Assembly: GCF_958979055.1 (NCBI RefSeq)
Contig: NC_084898.1
Span: 1,188,001-1,252,000 of the forward strand
Length of the DNA: 64,000 nucleotides
Direction of reading: 5' to 3'
Source of the DNA: Alnus glutinosa
Lineage: Eukaryota; Streptophyta; Magnoliopsida; Fagales; Betulaceae
A program made the position numbers and the translations under genes. Below are positions 1-11,571 of the stretch, piece after piece (the first letter of the stretch is position 1; each line of letters starts with the position of its first letter). A model generated the notes under the pieces. That model was not told the DNA's origin and ran no database searches. It saw only the letters and a program-made list of their open reading frames with translations.

Positions 1-1120
1 AGTTTATTTTAAAATTAGGACGGAAATGAATCTTCCAGATTTCAAGAGTTTTATCATGTTTGGTTTTCCACGCAGAATAGTGCTCCAGAGCGGTCCTGTT
101 AATTGTAGTAGATATAAAAAGAGCATTCCGGATAATGCCATCATGATGAGCTTTATTCTTGATAAACCAAAGGTAGTCACATGCAATAATAGCAAATATT
201 TGGAACCTATGAGTCTCTGCTAGAGGAACTCCAAGCATACGGTGTGGATGAAGAATAATAAGGAGTCAATCTGTCATGTTAGTAATATTTAAAACATGCA
301 ATTGTATTCAAAGGCCAAAAAGATTGTCACCAAACTACGCGTGCAATGGGACAAGTGAAAAAGAGATGAGAAATGGAGTCTGTGGGATATGAGCAAAGGG
401 AGCAACTGGTGTCTGAAAGAGAAATTCGAAATTTGGTGGGAATAATATTCCACACCATCTTCCAAAGAAAAAGTTTTAAACGATGGTTTAGCTTGAGTTT
501 CCAGAGAGCTTTCCAACAAGATTTGGGGAGAGGGAAGGGAGCGGGAGGGGAGAGAGAGCTAATGAGGTGATGCGAGGATTTGGTTGAGAAAACACTAGTG
601 GTAGAAGGGGTCCAGAGAAGGGAGTCAGAGTGGGAACGAATTTTCATTTTTAAAATTTCAGAAGTAGTAGTGGGATCGAACAAGAAATGCAAGATATTTA
701 GCTTCCAGGACATGGTAGGGAAGTGAATAAGATCAGAAATGGCTAAGGGGTGATTAGAGGGGATAGAAGCCAATCTTGGTATAGGTTTAAAAGATGGGGA
801 TGCTGGAATCCATGGTGCGGACCATATAGGAAGGCTTGAGTTATTATGAGGAATAAAACAAGCTCCAGCAGATATGATAGAGAAAGTAGCCTTGATGCCA
901 TTCCAAATCCATGAACCAGATGTAAGATGAGAAGATAAAAAATTACCATACCTAATGTACTTTTGCTGAAAAAGAGAAATCCATAAGCTGTTGTGATTGG
1001 AGAGCAGTTTCCATCCCAGTTTTGATATTAGAGATAAATTTACATCTTTCATAAGTCTGAATCCAAGACCACCCTGATCTTTTGGCAAACATAATGATTT
1101 CCAAGATTTGAGTGAGAGAT
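1..1120 (-). mobile_element. LINE (non-LTR retrotransposon) 3' fragment, degenerate
   Basis: The main open stretch (1088 down to 327) reads as the C-terminal part of a plant LINE ORF2 protein: the end of the reverse transcriptase region (PKDQGGLGFR) followed by the zinc-binding RVT region, with CSLCSYPTDSISHLFFTC as the Cys/His part. The frame continues upstream to about 1115 (SWKSLCLPKDQGG), where coding similarity stops, so the copy is 5'-truncated. A TGA interrupts it right after ARVVW near 327. Beyond that the expected C-terminal tail (YLWFIKNKAHHDGI, ISTTINRTALEHYSAW) is still readable in shifted frames down to the left edge, so the element leaves the window. It is a dead copy. Confidence 0.85.
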
Positions 1121-3595
1121 TGCGGGTTTAAATTCTGGATTGTTGACAATTTTTTTTTTTTTTTTAAATTTTATTAAAGAAATGATTTTTTTTAAAAATA
1201 TTTTTTGATGTTTGGCTAGTACAAAAAATGAGCTACGATGAAAAACGGCCGGAGACTTTTGGTGTTGATTTGAATTCCTAGATTATTATTAGTTTCTATA
1301 TCTGACAACCTCCAACGATGGTTCGACAATTGTCTGATGGTAGTCCATCAGAGGTTTGAAAGAGTTCCGGCCAAACTTCGGTCGAGGTCTAAATGTGGTC
1401 CAGCTCAAACTCAAAAAAATGATTTTTTTTTTTTTAAAAGGGAAACCATTTTACGGAAATTAAAAAAAAAAATTCAGTTAAACCTAAAATATTTTCAATT
1501 TTACTATTATTTCATCGCACCAAAAATCAAAAAAATATAAAAAATATTTTACACAAAAACAAATAGAACTCAACTTCAAAATTAGGAGAGGGCATGGCCC
1601 CATAACGTACGTACCTCAGGTTCCGTCTATGACTGTACCTAATTTACATGAAATAGGTAATTAGACTCTAAATTAAAGTAAAATTAAAATTTGCCGATTC
1701 AGAAAAAAGAAAATGGAACAAGATGATCATGGTCATTAATGAACACATACTGGTTTAGCTTGAAGCGTTAACAAGGACAGTGCAATATATAATACACAAT
1801 ATGGGGCGACTGTATATATAATTATTGGTTAGCCTTTACTTATATCAAGGAAGTTGGATAACTTGAAAATTTCTCCATACCTGTTGTATATTTCCAACCG
1901 TTTGGAAGTTAAAAAAGGGCATGCATTATGCATATATGCACGTACTTTGCAAATTAAAACAGATTTTTGCATCTCCGGGTTGGTGGTTGGGCCACCTGCA
2001 AAACAAGAAAACAACCACCGAAGTGGTGCTAGTCGGAGGCTGGTGGGGAGCCTATGATAAGTACGAATAAAGAGAATTTAGAAAGGAAGAGACTCTTATG
2101 TTCTCCTTTATCTTAGATTATTTGTTTGACTGCTCGTCATTGTAGATGCTTCTAAGCTTTTTCGCGTTTCTAATGAATGGGCCTTTAGGTGTGTCTATTG
2201 AGTCTACGCTCATGTCCCTTCAAGCTTTTTAGCGTTACTAATGAATCGGCCTGGCCTCTAGGGTGTGTCCATTGAGTCTACACGTGTCCTTTCATTTGTT
2301 AGGCGAATGATTTATCAAAAACATAATGAGATAAATTATAAATTGTTACGTTCTAAGGGAATTACTTATACTAGAGATTCTAAGGGAATTAAGCTAGACA
2401 TTTTTAAATACATGTTTTGGGATTAATTCTACTTTACTTTATTAATGAATTCCTTTCTTTAAATAGAGAGGAACATAACTTATGCAGAGTTGAGTTCCAT
2501 AGCTCGGAAAACAACTCTTATCATGACTCGATTAAGTGAAGATAAACATCCATTGGAACTAAACGTCTATAAGCGATAACATCGATATGGAGATAACTAT
2601 TATATGGAAATAAACTCCTAATGAGAGATCAACTCTCCTACGACGAACAAACTAGTTGGAAATAACTCATATAAATTGAAGATAAACTTTTACAAAGAAA
2701 AATAGAAACCTACTACGAAATGTCTTCTGCAACATAGTGCTACAAGTAAATAAATGACTAATTTAAATAGATAACTACCACTATCTAAAATAGTCATGAT
2801 TGACTAGTAACTTATCCCCATATTAATTCCATAACACATTTCTTCTTCATTTCAATCATATCAGAATTTGATTCATGCATGAGAGACGATTAAACACATT
2901 AATATATATTCCTTAGGCAAGGAATATATTCATGGAGCTAGTTAGGTTTTGGTTGATTTGAACAATGATGCCCACATATCATTTGATAGGGACTGAATTC
3001 TTCTACCACTACTCCATGTCCGGGTGTGCTGGAAGGCCAGCATTGGTCGATCTCCATTGACAAAGTCCCCTGAGAACTGTTAAGGGTTTCTGTGCATTTC
3101 TAGAATATGGATGGTGGTGGCTAGCTTCTTTGGCAGATCGAATAGCTTAATGCTTTGGATCTTATAATTCTCATGATCGATCACCTACTCTTTTGAAAAG
3201 AAGAAAATTAGTGAAGAGTTAAATGGGGAATAACTCTTTATCCCTACGAAAGAGGACAAATTAAGTTCACACAGAAAGTAGTTCACACTTTCGAAGAACC
3301 AGAGAAAAAAAAGGGCAAAAAAGTTTTTGTCAAAAGATTGGTGAATGTCCAAGTCAGCTTCCACCCTAGCTAGCTAATGGGATTATGTAATTAGGGTGAG
3401 CAGTTAAGAGTAATGTTAGACTTTCAACTTTTTTACCAGTCTTTAAGAATTTGTTGACACATGCATATATACCAGCATGCGATTGGAGTCACATCGATCG
3501 GTCATGCACTAAAAAAAAATTTAACACCCGATCGACCTTCAATCACTTGTCGACACGTGTTGTAAAAGAGTACCTGTAGATTGAATATGAAAAAA
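1121..3595. other. Intergenic, no gene seen
   Basis: AT-rich sequence with homopolymer runs (T run near 1149-1165) and short low-complexity ORFs without recognisable domains. It contains the small direct duplication listed separately at 2150-2289. No gene is supported here. Confidence 0.6.
2150..2289. repeat. Two-copy direct repeat of about 70 bp
   Basis: Two diverged copies lie next to each other. Both contain AAGCTTTTT, then CTAATGAAT with a GGCC, then GTGTGTC with ATTGAGTCTAC. Copy 1 is about 2150-2221 and copy 2 about 2222-2289, with small indels between them. Confidence 0.6.
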
Positions 3596-4072
3596 ATATT
3601 ATGGAGAACTTCACTTAAGGGTATCGAACTATCGTTCTATTTAACTTAAGGGTACTGAACTTCAAAATGCCTCAAACTAAGATATTCAATTTTCAAAATG
3701 TTTCAATAACAAGTACTCCATTATGATATGCTGTTAACTTAAATCCTGCCAAAATTCTCAAACTATACCCCCTTTTTTTTAGGGTGAAAAAAATTGATAG
3801 GAATTAGGTGTTAATTAGAATTTAACGGAATTCACAAAAATACCCATGCCTGAATCTTTGAAAATTTTTATAATTTTTTTTAAAAAAACTAAACACATGC
3901 ATGAATATTTTAAAAATTTTGGCAGGATTTAATTGCAAATCCTAACGGAGTACTTGTTATTGAGATGTTTTAAAAATTGGATATCTTAGTTTGAGACGTT
4001 TTGAAATTTAATACCCTTAAGTTAAATAGGCTAATAATTTGGTATCCTTAAATAAAGTTCTTCCAAAATATT
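3596..4072. mobile_element. Foldback (inverted-repeat) element, MITE-like
   Basis: The two ends are imperfect inverted repeats of more than 100 bp. The left arm has CTTAAGGGTA blocks, a CTCAAACTAAGATATTCAA block and a CAAAATGTTTCAATAACAAG block. The right arm has the reverse complements, for example CTTGTTATTGAGATGTTTT and TTGGATATCTTAGTTTGAG. There is no coding capacity. The blocks around 'gatatgctgttaact' resemble the interior of the foldback at 35681-35940, so the two may be related. Exact termini and target-site duplication are uncertain. Confidence 0.6.
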
Positions 4073-4778
4073 ATTATAAGAAAATAAATCAACATTGTAA
4101 TATGAAATATAATAATATATATATATTCTAACATTTTTCAAACAGTTAAAAGGGACTCATCTCTCAGAATCTGTATATGTGCAAGTACTTCTCGAATTTC
4201 TTTACTCACAATCTAACTCACACAATGTATGCTAAAACGTGGATTACATTAACTTATAAATGGAACATCTTTTCCTCTCCACCACATGTTGGCGAAAAAG
4301 TCATATCCGTATATATGCTCAAAGATATACATCAAAATTAATATTAATTAAAGTGTTAAATTATTAATTAAATAATAAAATTCATTATTATTTATACATG
4401 TACGTGAATATTTTCGTAACTAACTTTTCTTTACTGTTAGCAGCGTAAGTATTCTGATCTGATTATGCATGTCAAATAAGAAATTTCAAAATTAAATCAC
4501 ATAGATCCATGCTACTTGTTAAATCACTATTTATCTTAAAAAAAAACTTAACAAGCTACATAAATAGTGATGATTTAATTTGCATGTTATTAAAATTGAG
4601 ATCGATTTTGAATTTGAACCTTAACTCTACAGTATACTCTTATTTTAATCAAATAGTCAACATATTTTTCCCATGCATGGCGGATCCACCGTTATTAGTG
4701 GTGATTTAACATGATTTCTTTTTTCCCCTAGTCATATTGTCTTTGTTTGTTAAAACCTTATCCTTCTCACTTTTGTCT

Positions 4779-4821
<43 letters not shown>

Positions 4822-4916
4822 AAAACAAAAAAATTAACAAATAACCAAAAATACCAAATACTCAAAACTAACTGTTTTTACTTTTATGTAACGTTAATAT
4901 ATATATATATATATAT
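4073..4916. other. Intergenic, no gene seen
   Basis: AT-rich sequence with a long T run near 4782-4816 and a TA microsatellite just before the next element. The 66-codon ORF at 4509-4709 has no recognisable domain. Confidence 0.5.
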
Positions 4917-5285
4917 GGAAAAATATATATTAGGCTCCTAAACTACCACCCTTTCTCCGGATGGCATCCCGAACTACCAACACTTGCACTCTTATAACCC
5001 CCAAACTACCACTTTCTAATTTTTTGGTCCCATCCGTCTATTTATACCGTTAATTCTAACAGAATTTGGCCAAAAACTCGAAAATACCCCTCCCTTAGCC
5101 ATGAGAATTTCAAAGTGTAGGAGAGGTATTTTCGAAATTATGTTTAAAATTGACGGCATAAATAGACGGATGGGGCCAAAAAATCAGAAAGTGATAGTTT
5201 GGGGGGCCAGAATTTAAGCATTGGTAGTTTGGGAGGCTATCCGGAGAAAGGGTGGTAGTTTGGGGGGCTAATATATATTTTTCCC
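4917..5285. mobile_element. Mutator-type MITE, about 369 bp (family copy 1)
   Basis: Long terminal inverted repeats face each other. The left end reads GGAAAAATATATATTAGGC then CCTAAACTACCACCCTTTC; the right end has the complement (GAAAGGGTGGTAGTTTGGGG). The element matches the 368-bp copy at 33029-33396 along its length. It is flanked by TATATATAT on both sides, which would be a 9-bp target duplication, but the site is a TA microsatellite, so that is weak on its own. The second copy has a clear 9-bp duplication. Confidence 0.75.
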
Positions 5286-5593
5286 TATATATATTTTAAA
5301 ACTAAAAAGAAAAAAAAATTCTCACAAACACATTAACAAACTGCAGACAATTCTTTTCTGCTTGCCTAACGGTTCTCAGCACAGTCGAAGTCCACTGTCC
5401 ACATGACTACTTTTCTTCCTGCCTGCCGAAAGTAATAATTTTTTGAAGACTATGGAGTCATCCTCGAGTCAATGACCAGTCTGAGTGTGAGTCTGACCTA
5501 ATGACTCTCACTTTGTCAATTGTATGACGAATGTATGTACAAAAATCTAGTTGAAAAAACATGACCCTTTTTCTTCCATTCTCATTAGTGTGG

Positions 5594-5635
<42 letters not shown>

Positions 5636-5988
5636 TATGAGATCGAGTTTTTCACCTTTGAAACTTTTTCTTTTATTTTTGCTCCATATATATACGATGA
5701 AAAAGCTTGTTCAAGTTCCGATGGAAGAACACGATCGAAGACACACGTCGACGTGCATGCATTTCCATGCATTGCCTTGTTGTTCCTGCAAGAGAAACTG
5801 TAATATTAATGTTTGGAATTCGTCTGAGACTTGAAGCATGCAGCTTAAGTACTTGAGTAAAGGACAAATTTGATTTTGCTTTTGTTTCCTCTTTAAGCAG
5901 CCTCACATTGCTACCAATAACACTAACTAATATTTGCTATTAGATTATGTACGTAGATGGTGATTATTCACTGTATATATTATTTTCC

Positions 5989-6051
<63 letters not shown>

Positions 6052-7319
6052 CTAAGACGTGTAAATTCATCATTAAATTTATGAGATATTATGATCTACA
6101 AGTAGACCCACAAATTCAATGATTGATTTAAAAGAAATTAAAAACGACGTGTAGAAAATGAAATCAAACACGTCTCTTTAATTATATAAACCTTAATTAA
6201 TGCCAATTGCCAAAAAAGTCAAATAATTAAATAGATCGAGAGTTAAATTAATATAACCACCTGATATATGCAACATTAGATATGCATGTTCAACTCACAT
6301 TCTAACCATGACCCACCTGCCCATAAGCATTAGATATAACCCGGCCATTAGAGATATCAGCAAAACCATTATGGTGTTTGATGCCATCCATCCAATATAT
6401 GCCATAAACATTTCCATACATGGCCACTATATCTTCTTTAGCTTTTGTTAAACGTATTAATTAAATAATTAAACATATTATTTTTTATTCATTTAAATTT
6501 TTAAGATAAGTGATAATTTAACATCATTCACATTCGGCTAAGCAAATTTCTTCTCTTATTTTAACTAAAAAAAATCACAATTTTTTATTTTAACTACTCA
6601 CTTTTTCATCGCACCTTTTATTTTAGTTTAATTTTCCACTTTTACTATTCCATTTAAATATTTATTCTCAATTATTTATTTATTTTTTATTAGGAGCAAA
6701 AAATATTAAAGATTACAAAATATATATATTTTTTTAGCGAGTAAATTAACCATGCAATTTCTTTTGCTCCCATTTTAATATTCCAACTAGCCAAAATAAC
6801 ATTTAATTAATCGGATGGTATCAAGATCATCCACAACTATTTGCCTGAACTGAAGATGATTCGGACAGGTGATTGTGAGAGACCACTTATGAGACTCACA
6901 TGACCGAATAACTAGTTAAACAAATGAGTCTTATAAATTCTCTCTTATGATTAATCACCTATCTGAATCATCTATTATTCGAACATTCGAACAAATAACC
7001 GTAAACGATATTAATATGCGGAATGAGTAAAGGTACTTATTAATTCTTATTTAACATTATGGTCAAACATTTGTGATATTAAAAGTGGAGACACAATCAA
7101 TCATACCATAACCGGCAGCTAGCTAGTTAATAATTCACAACTGCCATAAATTAAAGTGAAGCTGGCAGGTCTTTTTATCCAAAAAGAAATTCACCGTTCA
7201 TGGATTCGGATAAGATAGAATTAAATTCAGGGAAACAGGCAGGAATGCCAAATGGCCGCCATTCTTAGCATTCTATACCTGTAACGCTAGGGTATATATT
7301 GAGAATCTTGAACCCGGTG

Positions 7320-7320
<1 letters not shown>
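5286..7320. other. Intergenic, upstream of the SWEET gene
   Basis: AT-rich, with TA microsatellites near 5598-5625 and 5994-6050. ORFs near 5458-5906 on both strands overlap the first microsatellite, have no domain and are chance ORFs. No gene seen. Confidence 0.55.

Positions 7321-7351
<31 letters not shown>
7321..7351. repeat. CT microsatellite upstream of SWEET
   Basis: About fifteen uninterrupted CT units, roughly 290 bp upstream of the SWEET start codon. CT-rich stretches are common in plant proximal promoters; a role here is not shown. Confidence 0.8.
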
Positions 7352-7354
<3 letters not shown>

Positions 7355-7480
7355 GGAAATGTTATTCCTCTACCACCTTCATTTAAGGCAGTCCTATCCA
7401 TGTGTTGCTTCACGTTGCACGACCCAATACATGTCATGCAAGTGACCGACCAGTTTTGGATGTCATCCGAAACATAAAGC

Positions 7481-7488
7481 TTATAAAC
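7481..7488 (+). promoter_or_regulatory. Possible TATA box of the SWEET gene
   Basis: The sequence TTATAAAC lies about 150 bp upstream of the ATG at 7634, at a sensible distance for a start of transcription near 7510. This rests on position and motif only. Confidence 0.35.
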
Positions 7489-7633
7489 AGACCCTCACCG
7501 AACCACCAACTTAATTCCTACTACTTCAATTTACACAACCTTTTCTCTCTTTTAACGTGAAAATCGATCCACTTTTCTTTTAGCTTTCTCCATCATATAT
7601 TGTTGTCTTCTTCAGCTACCTAGCTCCAGCAAC

Positions 7634-9137
7634 ATGGTTTCTGCCGAAGCTGCTCGAACAACCGTTGGTATCCTAGGTGGGTTAGTTAGTAAATATTAGT
7701 TTGTTTCATTTCTGACAAAAAAGAAAAGAAAAAAGAAGAAAAAATATATATATATATTACCATTTTTTTTTTTGTTCAGCTAAATTCAAAAACTGATGCG
7801 GGGTTCTTTCTGCTTGCTTTCAGGAAACATTATCTCACTTTTCTTGTTCATGTCCCCAGTGTAAGCTTCCTTTCCATATATCTATACACAAATGGCACTG
7901 ATATTGGCATGCACCCTCCCAGTATTTTGCCCCCATAACAAGAATTAATTCTTGGGAAAAAAAAATTGAAAGAAAAATACAAGTTTGTCTTTTTGGATGG
8001 CTTCAAGGGCATTTTTGGCTTTCCAATACCGTTAATCAAGAGGTTCAATCTAAAGGGAGCTAGGCCTTAATAAACCTTATTTTGCTATACCTCCTTCCTC
8101 TCTCTCTTTTCTTTAGTTATATCATTTTCATTCGATGAAGGTTGAAGGGTTATATATATATATATATATATAATTTGGAGTTTGGAGTAACATCAACAGA
8201 GAGAGTTCCCATTTTAGGAATTGAGATCATATAACCAAACTCAAAATCTTCTTATATCTTTTATTTTTTACTATTTTTTTTTAAAAAAATGATTGGTAGA
8301 CTTTAAATACATGATCCCGCCACCAAGAATTGTGTATCTGTTGAGTAAGGACTGTTTGGATTCGAACAGCCGATCTCGTGGTATTATCCAAACGAGTCGG
8401 CCGCTGACGTTCGCAGGTATATATAAACATATATTTTTTTTCATTTTTAACTATTGGTGATGATGGGATTTAATTTCCAGGCCAACTTTTGTTCAAATAT
8501 GGAAGAAAGGGTCAGTGGAGCGTTACTCACCAGCACCATATCTTGCAACCATGGTGAACTGCTTGGTCTGGACCTTGTACGGAATGCCCATGGTGCACCC
8601 CCACAGCATCCTGGTGGTGACCATCAACGGCTCCGGTATCGCCATCGAGCTCACCTACATAATCCTCTTCTTCATCTTCTCCGACAAGAAAAAGAGGGTC
8701 ATAGTTTTGCTGGTTTTGCTGGTTGAACTGATATTCATCGGCGTCCTCACAGCTTTGATTCTAGCCCTATCCCATTCGTATAAGGAGCGGTCTCTGATTG
8801 TAGGCATCATATGCATTTTGTTCAACGTCATGATGTATGCTTCACCATTGGTTGTCATGGTTAGTCGATCTACTATATGTATTCCCATATATATGGCAAA
8901 TATGGTACTGATTTTTGGTGAAATTATTTTTCTGTTTTTATAATTTTTTATAATTTCACATGCATGCATGTGTTGGATTAATCTAAGGCATATAAAAACA
9001 CGTGAAAACAGGTTCGGACTCGTGATCTTTGTTATGATATCATGTTAAATCATTAGTTATTTTAAAATTTTAAATTGTTAAAAAATAGTAAATTTAATTA
9101 TTTAATTAATATTTTAATGCATGCATGTTTGACAAAT

Positions 9138-9172
<35 letters not shown>

Positions 9173-9433
9173 TGGTAAATATTTGATAGTTGTTACTTCC
9201 GGTGCTCATTATTATTTTATTTATATTTATCTTTTAATTTTGACGGTTTGAGATCATTGTAATTTGTCTAATGTTGACGAAGATGCTTTTGTGTGCGGTG
9301 CAGAAATTGGTGCTTACCACAAGAAGTGTGGAGTATATGCCTTTTTTCCTCTCCCTCGCTTGCTTTGCCAATGGTCTTGCCTGGAGTACTTATGCTCTTA
9401 TTCGATTTGACCCCTTCATCCTTGTAATTTCAC

Positions 9434-9479
<46 letters not shown>

Positions 9480-9887
9480 ATCTTACGCAAAGAAAAAACA
9501 AAGAAACAAAGGTTATATATGTTTGTTGTGTTCTTTTCTGTTTACAAAACAAAAACATTAATTCTAAACATAGATACTGTTTTTATTTTTATGTCACACC
9601 AAAACACTTTTTTTTTTTTTTTTTTCCTTTTTAAAAAGAAAGAAAAACAAATTAACATTGCAAGTATGACAATGGGTTTCATTTAAAAATTGAGGCTATT
9701 GATTTGGTCTCAGGTACCCAATGGGGTGGGATCAGCGTTTGCACTGGCCCAGTTGATTCTCTATGCCACTTTCTATAAATCAACAAAGCGACAGATTGCA
9801 GAAAGGAAGAGTAAAGGCCAGGTGAATCTGTCAGAACTGGTGGTGGAAGGAGAAGACTCTGCTAAAAAGGTTGGCAGTGCACCTTAG
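7634..9887 (+). CDS. SWEET: SWEET sugar transporter (MtN3/saliva family, clade II-like)
   Basis: Five exons (7634-7676, 7824-7860, 8481-8859, 9304-9423, 9714-9887) join in phase with GT-AG introns into 250 codons plus TAG. SWEETs are seven-helix membrane carriers built from two MtN3 triple-helix bundles and move sugars down their gradient. The first bundle starts at [12 protein letters not shown] and carries MSPVPTF (residues 24-30), NCLVWTLYG and TINGSG. The second carries [20 protein letters not shown], Trp180 and Asn196 in VPNG; Trp57, Asn76, Trp180 and Asn196 match the usual sugar-pocket positions. The basic, Ser/Glu-rich C-terminal tail is short. The sequence resembles AtSWEET4/5-type clade II proteins, usually hexose carriers; that sub-assignment is inference. 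The 37-bp second exon is typical; exon 3 is one 379-bp block where many SWEET genes have an intron. Intron 4 contains a long CT repeat. No damage is visible. Confidence 0.95.
9425..9475. repeat. CT microsatellite in SWEET intron 4
   Basis: An almost pure CT tract begins a few bases after the exon 4 donor site at 9424. It is intronic and creates a false reading-frame extension of exon 4. Confidence 0.8.
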
Positions 9888-9980
9888 AATGGTGAGAGAC
9901 ACTCCCATCACCACCGGCGGATGACCGGATGTAACCCACTTCTAAGAAGTGTCGTTATTCTAGGGTGATATATAATATAT

Positions 9981-10222
9981 CACAAACAAATGTAGTTTCT
10001 TTCTTGTGCTCACCAACTTTCATAGTGCAATAATGATATTATCACAAACAAATGTAGTTTCTTTCTTGTGCTCACCAACTATCATAGTGCAATAATGATA
10101 TTATCACAAACAAATGTAGTTTCATTTTTGTGCTCACCAACTATCACAGTGCAGTACTGATATTATCACAAACAAATGTAGTTTCTTTTTTGTGCTCACC
10201 AACTATCATAGTACAGTAATGA
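9981..10222. repeat. 62-bp tandem repeat, four copies, 3' of SWEET
   Basis: The start block CACAAACAAATGTAGTTTC recurs at 9981, 10043, 10105 and 10167, an exact 62-bp period. Each unit continues with TTGTGCTCACCAACT and ATCATAGTGCAATAATGATA with a few substitutions. The array begins about 94 bp past the SWEET stop codon, so it may lie in or near the 3' UTR. Confidence 0.92.
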
Positions 10223-11074
10223 GTAAATTATACTTTACTATTTTCTCTATGGTTTCGTTTTGGTTTTAGACATTCTTAAAGTTTTTGAGCAGGGGTGGAA
10301 CTAAAATTTTAGGTTTGGAGAAACATAACTAAAAAACAAGAATTTTGGGGGATGAAAAATTCTTTCAAAGGGTATATCTCATGAAAAACAAATAAATTAG
10401 ATGGAAATTTAAGCTTTGGAGGGGCACTACTGCTCCAAAGCTATAGCTAGCTAGGTAGCCTAAGTCCACCCCCTGATTTCGAGTAAAAGATATCGGGCTG
10501 TTTAGTAAATAATTGTGTTGGGGAATATTTATGTATTGTATAGTAAGAAGTGATAATTGATGTGATATAAAACTTGAGAATGTTTTATAGAAAAGTGAAA
10601 AAGTTTTGTTTTTTAGTAGGTTTTTTTTATTTGAATAATAATAAAATATGATTGATGTGATATAAAAAGTGTAAAAAAGTTAAAATGTTTTTTATTCGAC
10701 TTTTATGGAAAAAGTGAAAAGAAAAAGAGGGAGAGTTGGTAATGGTTTGTCAAACAAGCCGGATATTATTATGATAATTGGGACATTTATTTCCTACACT
10801 ACTTAAGTATAGGCGTCCATTACAAATGGCCCTCTAGCCTAATAATACTTTTATTCCTTATAAAGGACATTTGATTTTTGATCTACCCATGTAAGTTTTT
10901 ATAGAGTTTATAAGACGGGGGATTAGGGTTGATTTTTATTATTTTGTTGAATATTACAAAAAGAAAAATAACTACAGGATTGCATTAGCAAAGTACTCTC
11001 GAAAAATTTCAATTAAACACCAACACCTATTTAGATGTGAGTATGGCTTGTGTCCCGTGTCATGTATGCACATA
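10223..11074. other. Intergenic between SWEET and NLP (convergent genes)
   Basis: AT-rich sequence with no ORF of interest. The two flanking genes converge on this interval. Confidence 0.6.
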
Positions 11075-11283
11075 ACGCAAGTTGGAGTGCCACATCTATA
11101 ATTGAAGACACGTGACACTCCTAACTTGTGTCATTTGTCCTGTAATGCAAGCTAGAATGTCACATTTATAATTAAGGATACGTGACACCCTATTTTTCAT
11201 CATTTGTCCTGCTATGCAAGTTAGAGTGCCGCAATTATAATTAAGAACATGTGACACTCCCAATTTGCATCCTATGCACACAA
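11075..11283. repeat. 69/70-bp tandem repeat, three copies, 3' of NLP
   Basis: Blocks starting with the CGCAAG/TGCAAG motif recur at 11075, 11145 and 11214. Each contains TATAATTAAG-like and CGTGACAC-like segments. Copies are about 80-85% alike by eye. The array is about 290 bp beyond the NLP stop codon. Confidence 0.85.
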
Positions 11284-11571
11284 GCATGAATCACAAACCA
11301 AAGAACTTCAATATATTTTGAGGATTCCTTACTCGCGCAGAGTTTATATCAGAATATCAATATCTGAATAGAAGAGAATCTTAATCTTAATCACTAGCAC
11401 AATTTTTAGGTCTAATGACAATGATCTAGGAAAGTGGTACTTCTTTAATTAAACGGAAAATTTCTTACAACTAGAGCGAGACTTAAAACCAAGATCAACA
11501 ACTTACCCATGCATCCTAACACTACAAGAATGGATATATGTACAGACTCACTAATATGCACAAACTAATCC

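Noticed and set aside
5458..5906. Overlapping ORFs on both strands near the TA microsatellite
   Set aside because: Four frames overlap, all cross low-complexity TA sequence, none has a domain or a homologous look; chance ORFs.
9477..9686. ORF in SWEET intron 4
   Set aside because: It lies between a good donor and a good acceptor and is rich in Lys/Phe from homopolymers; intronic.
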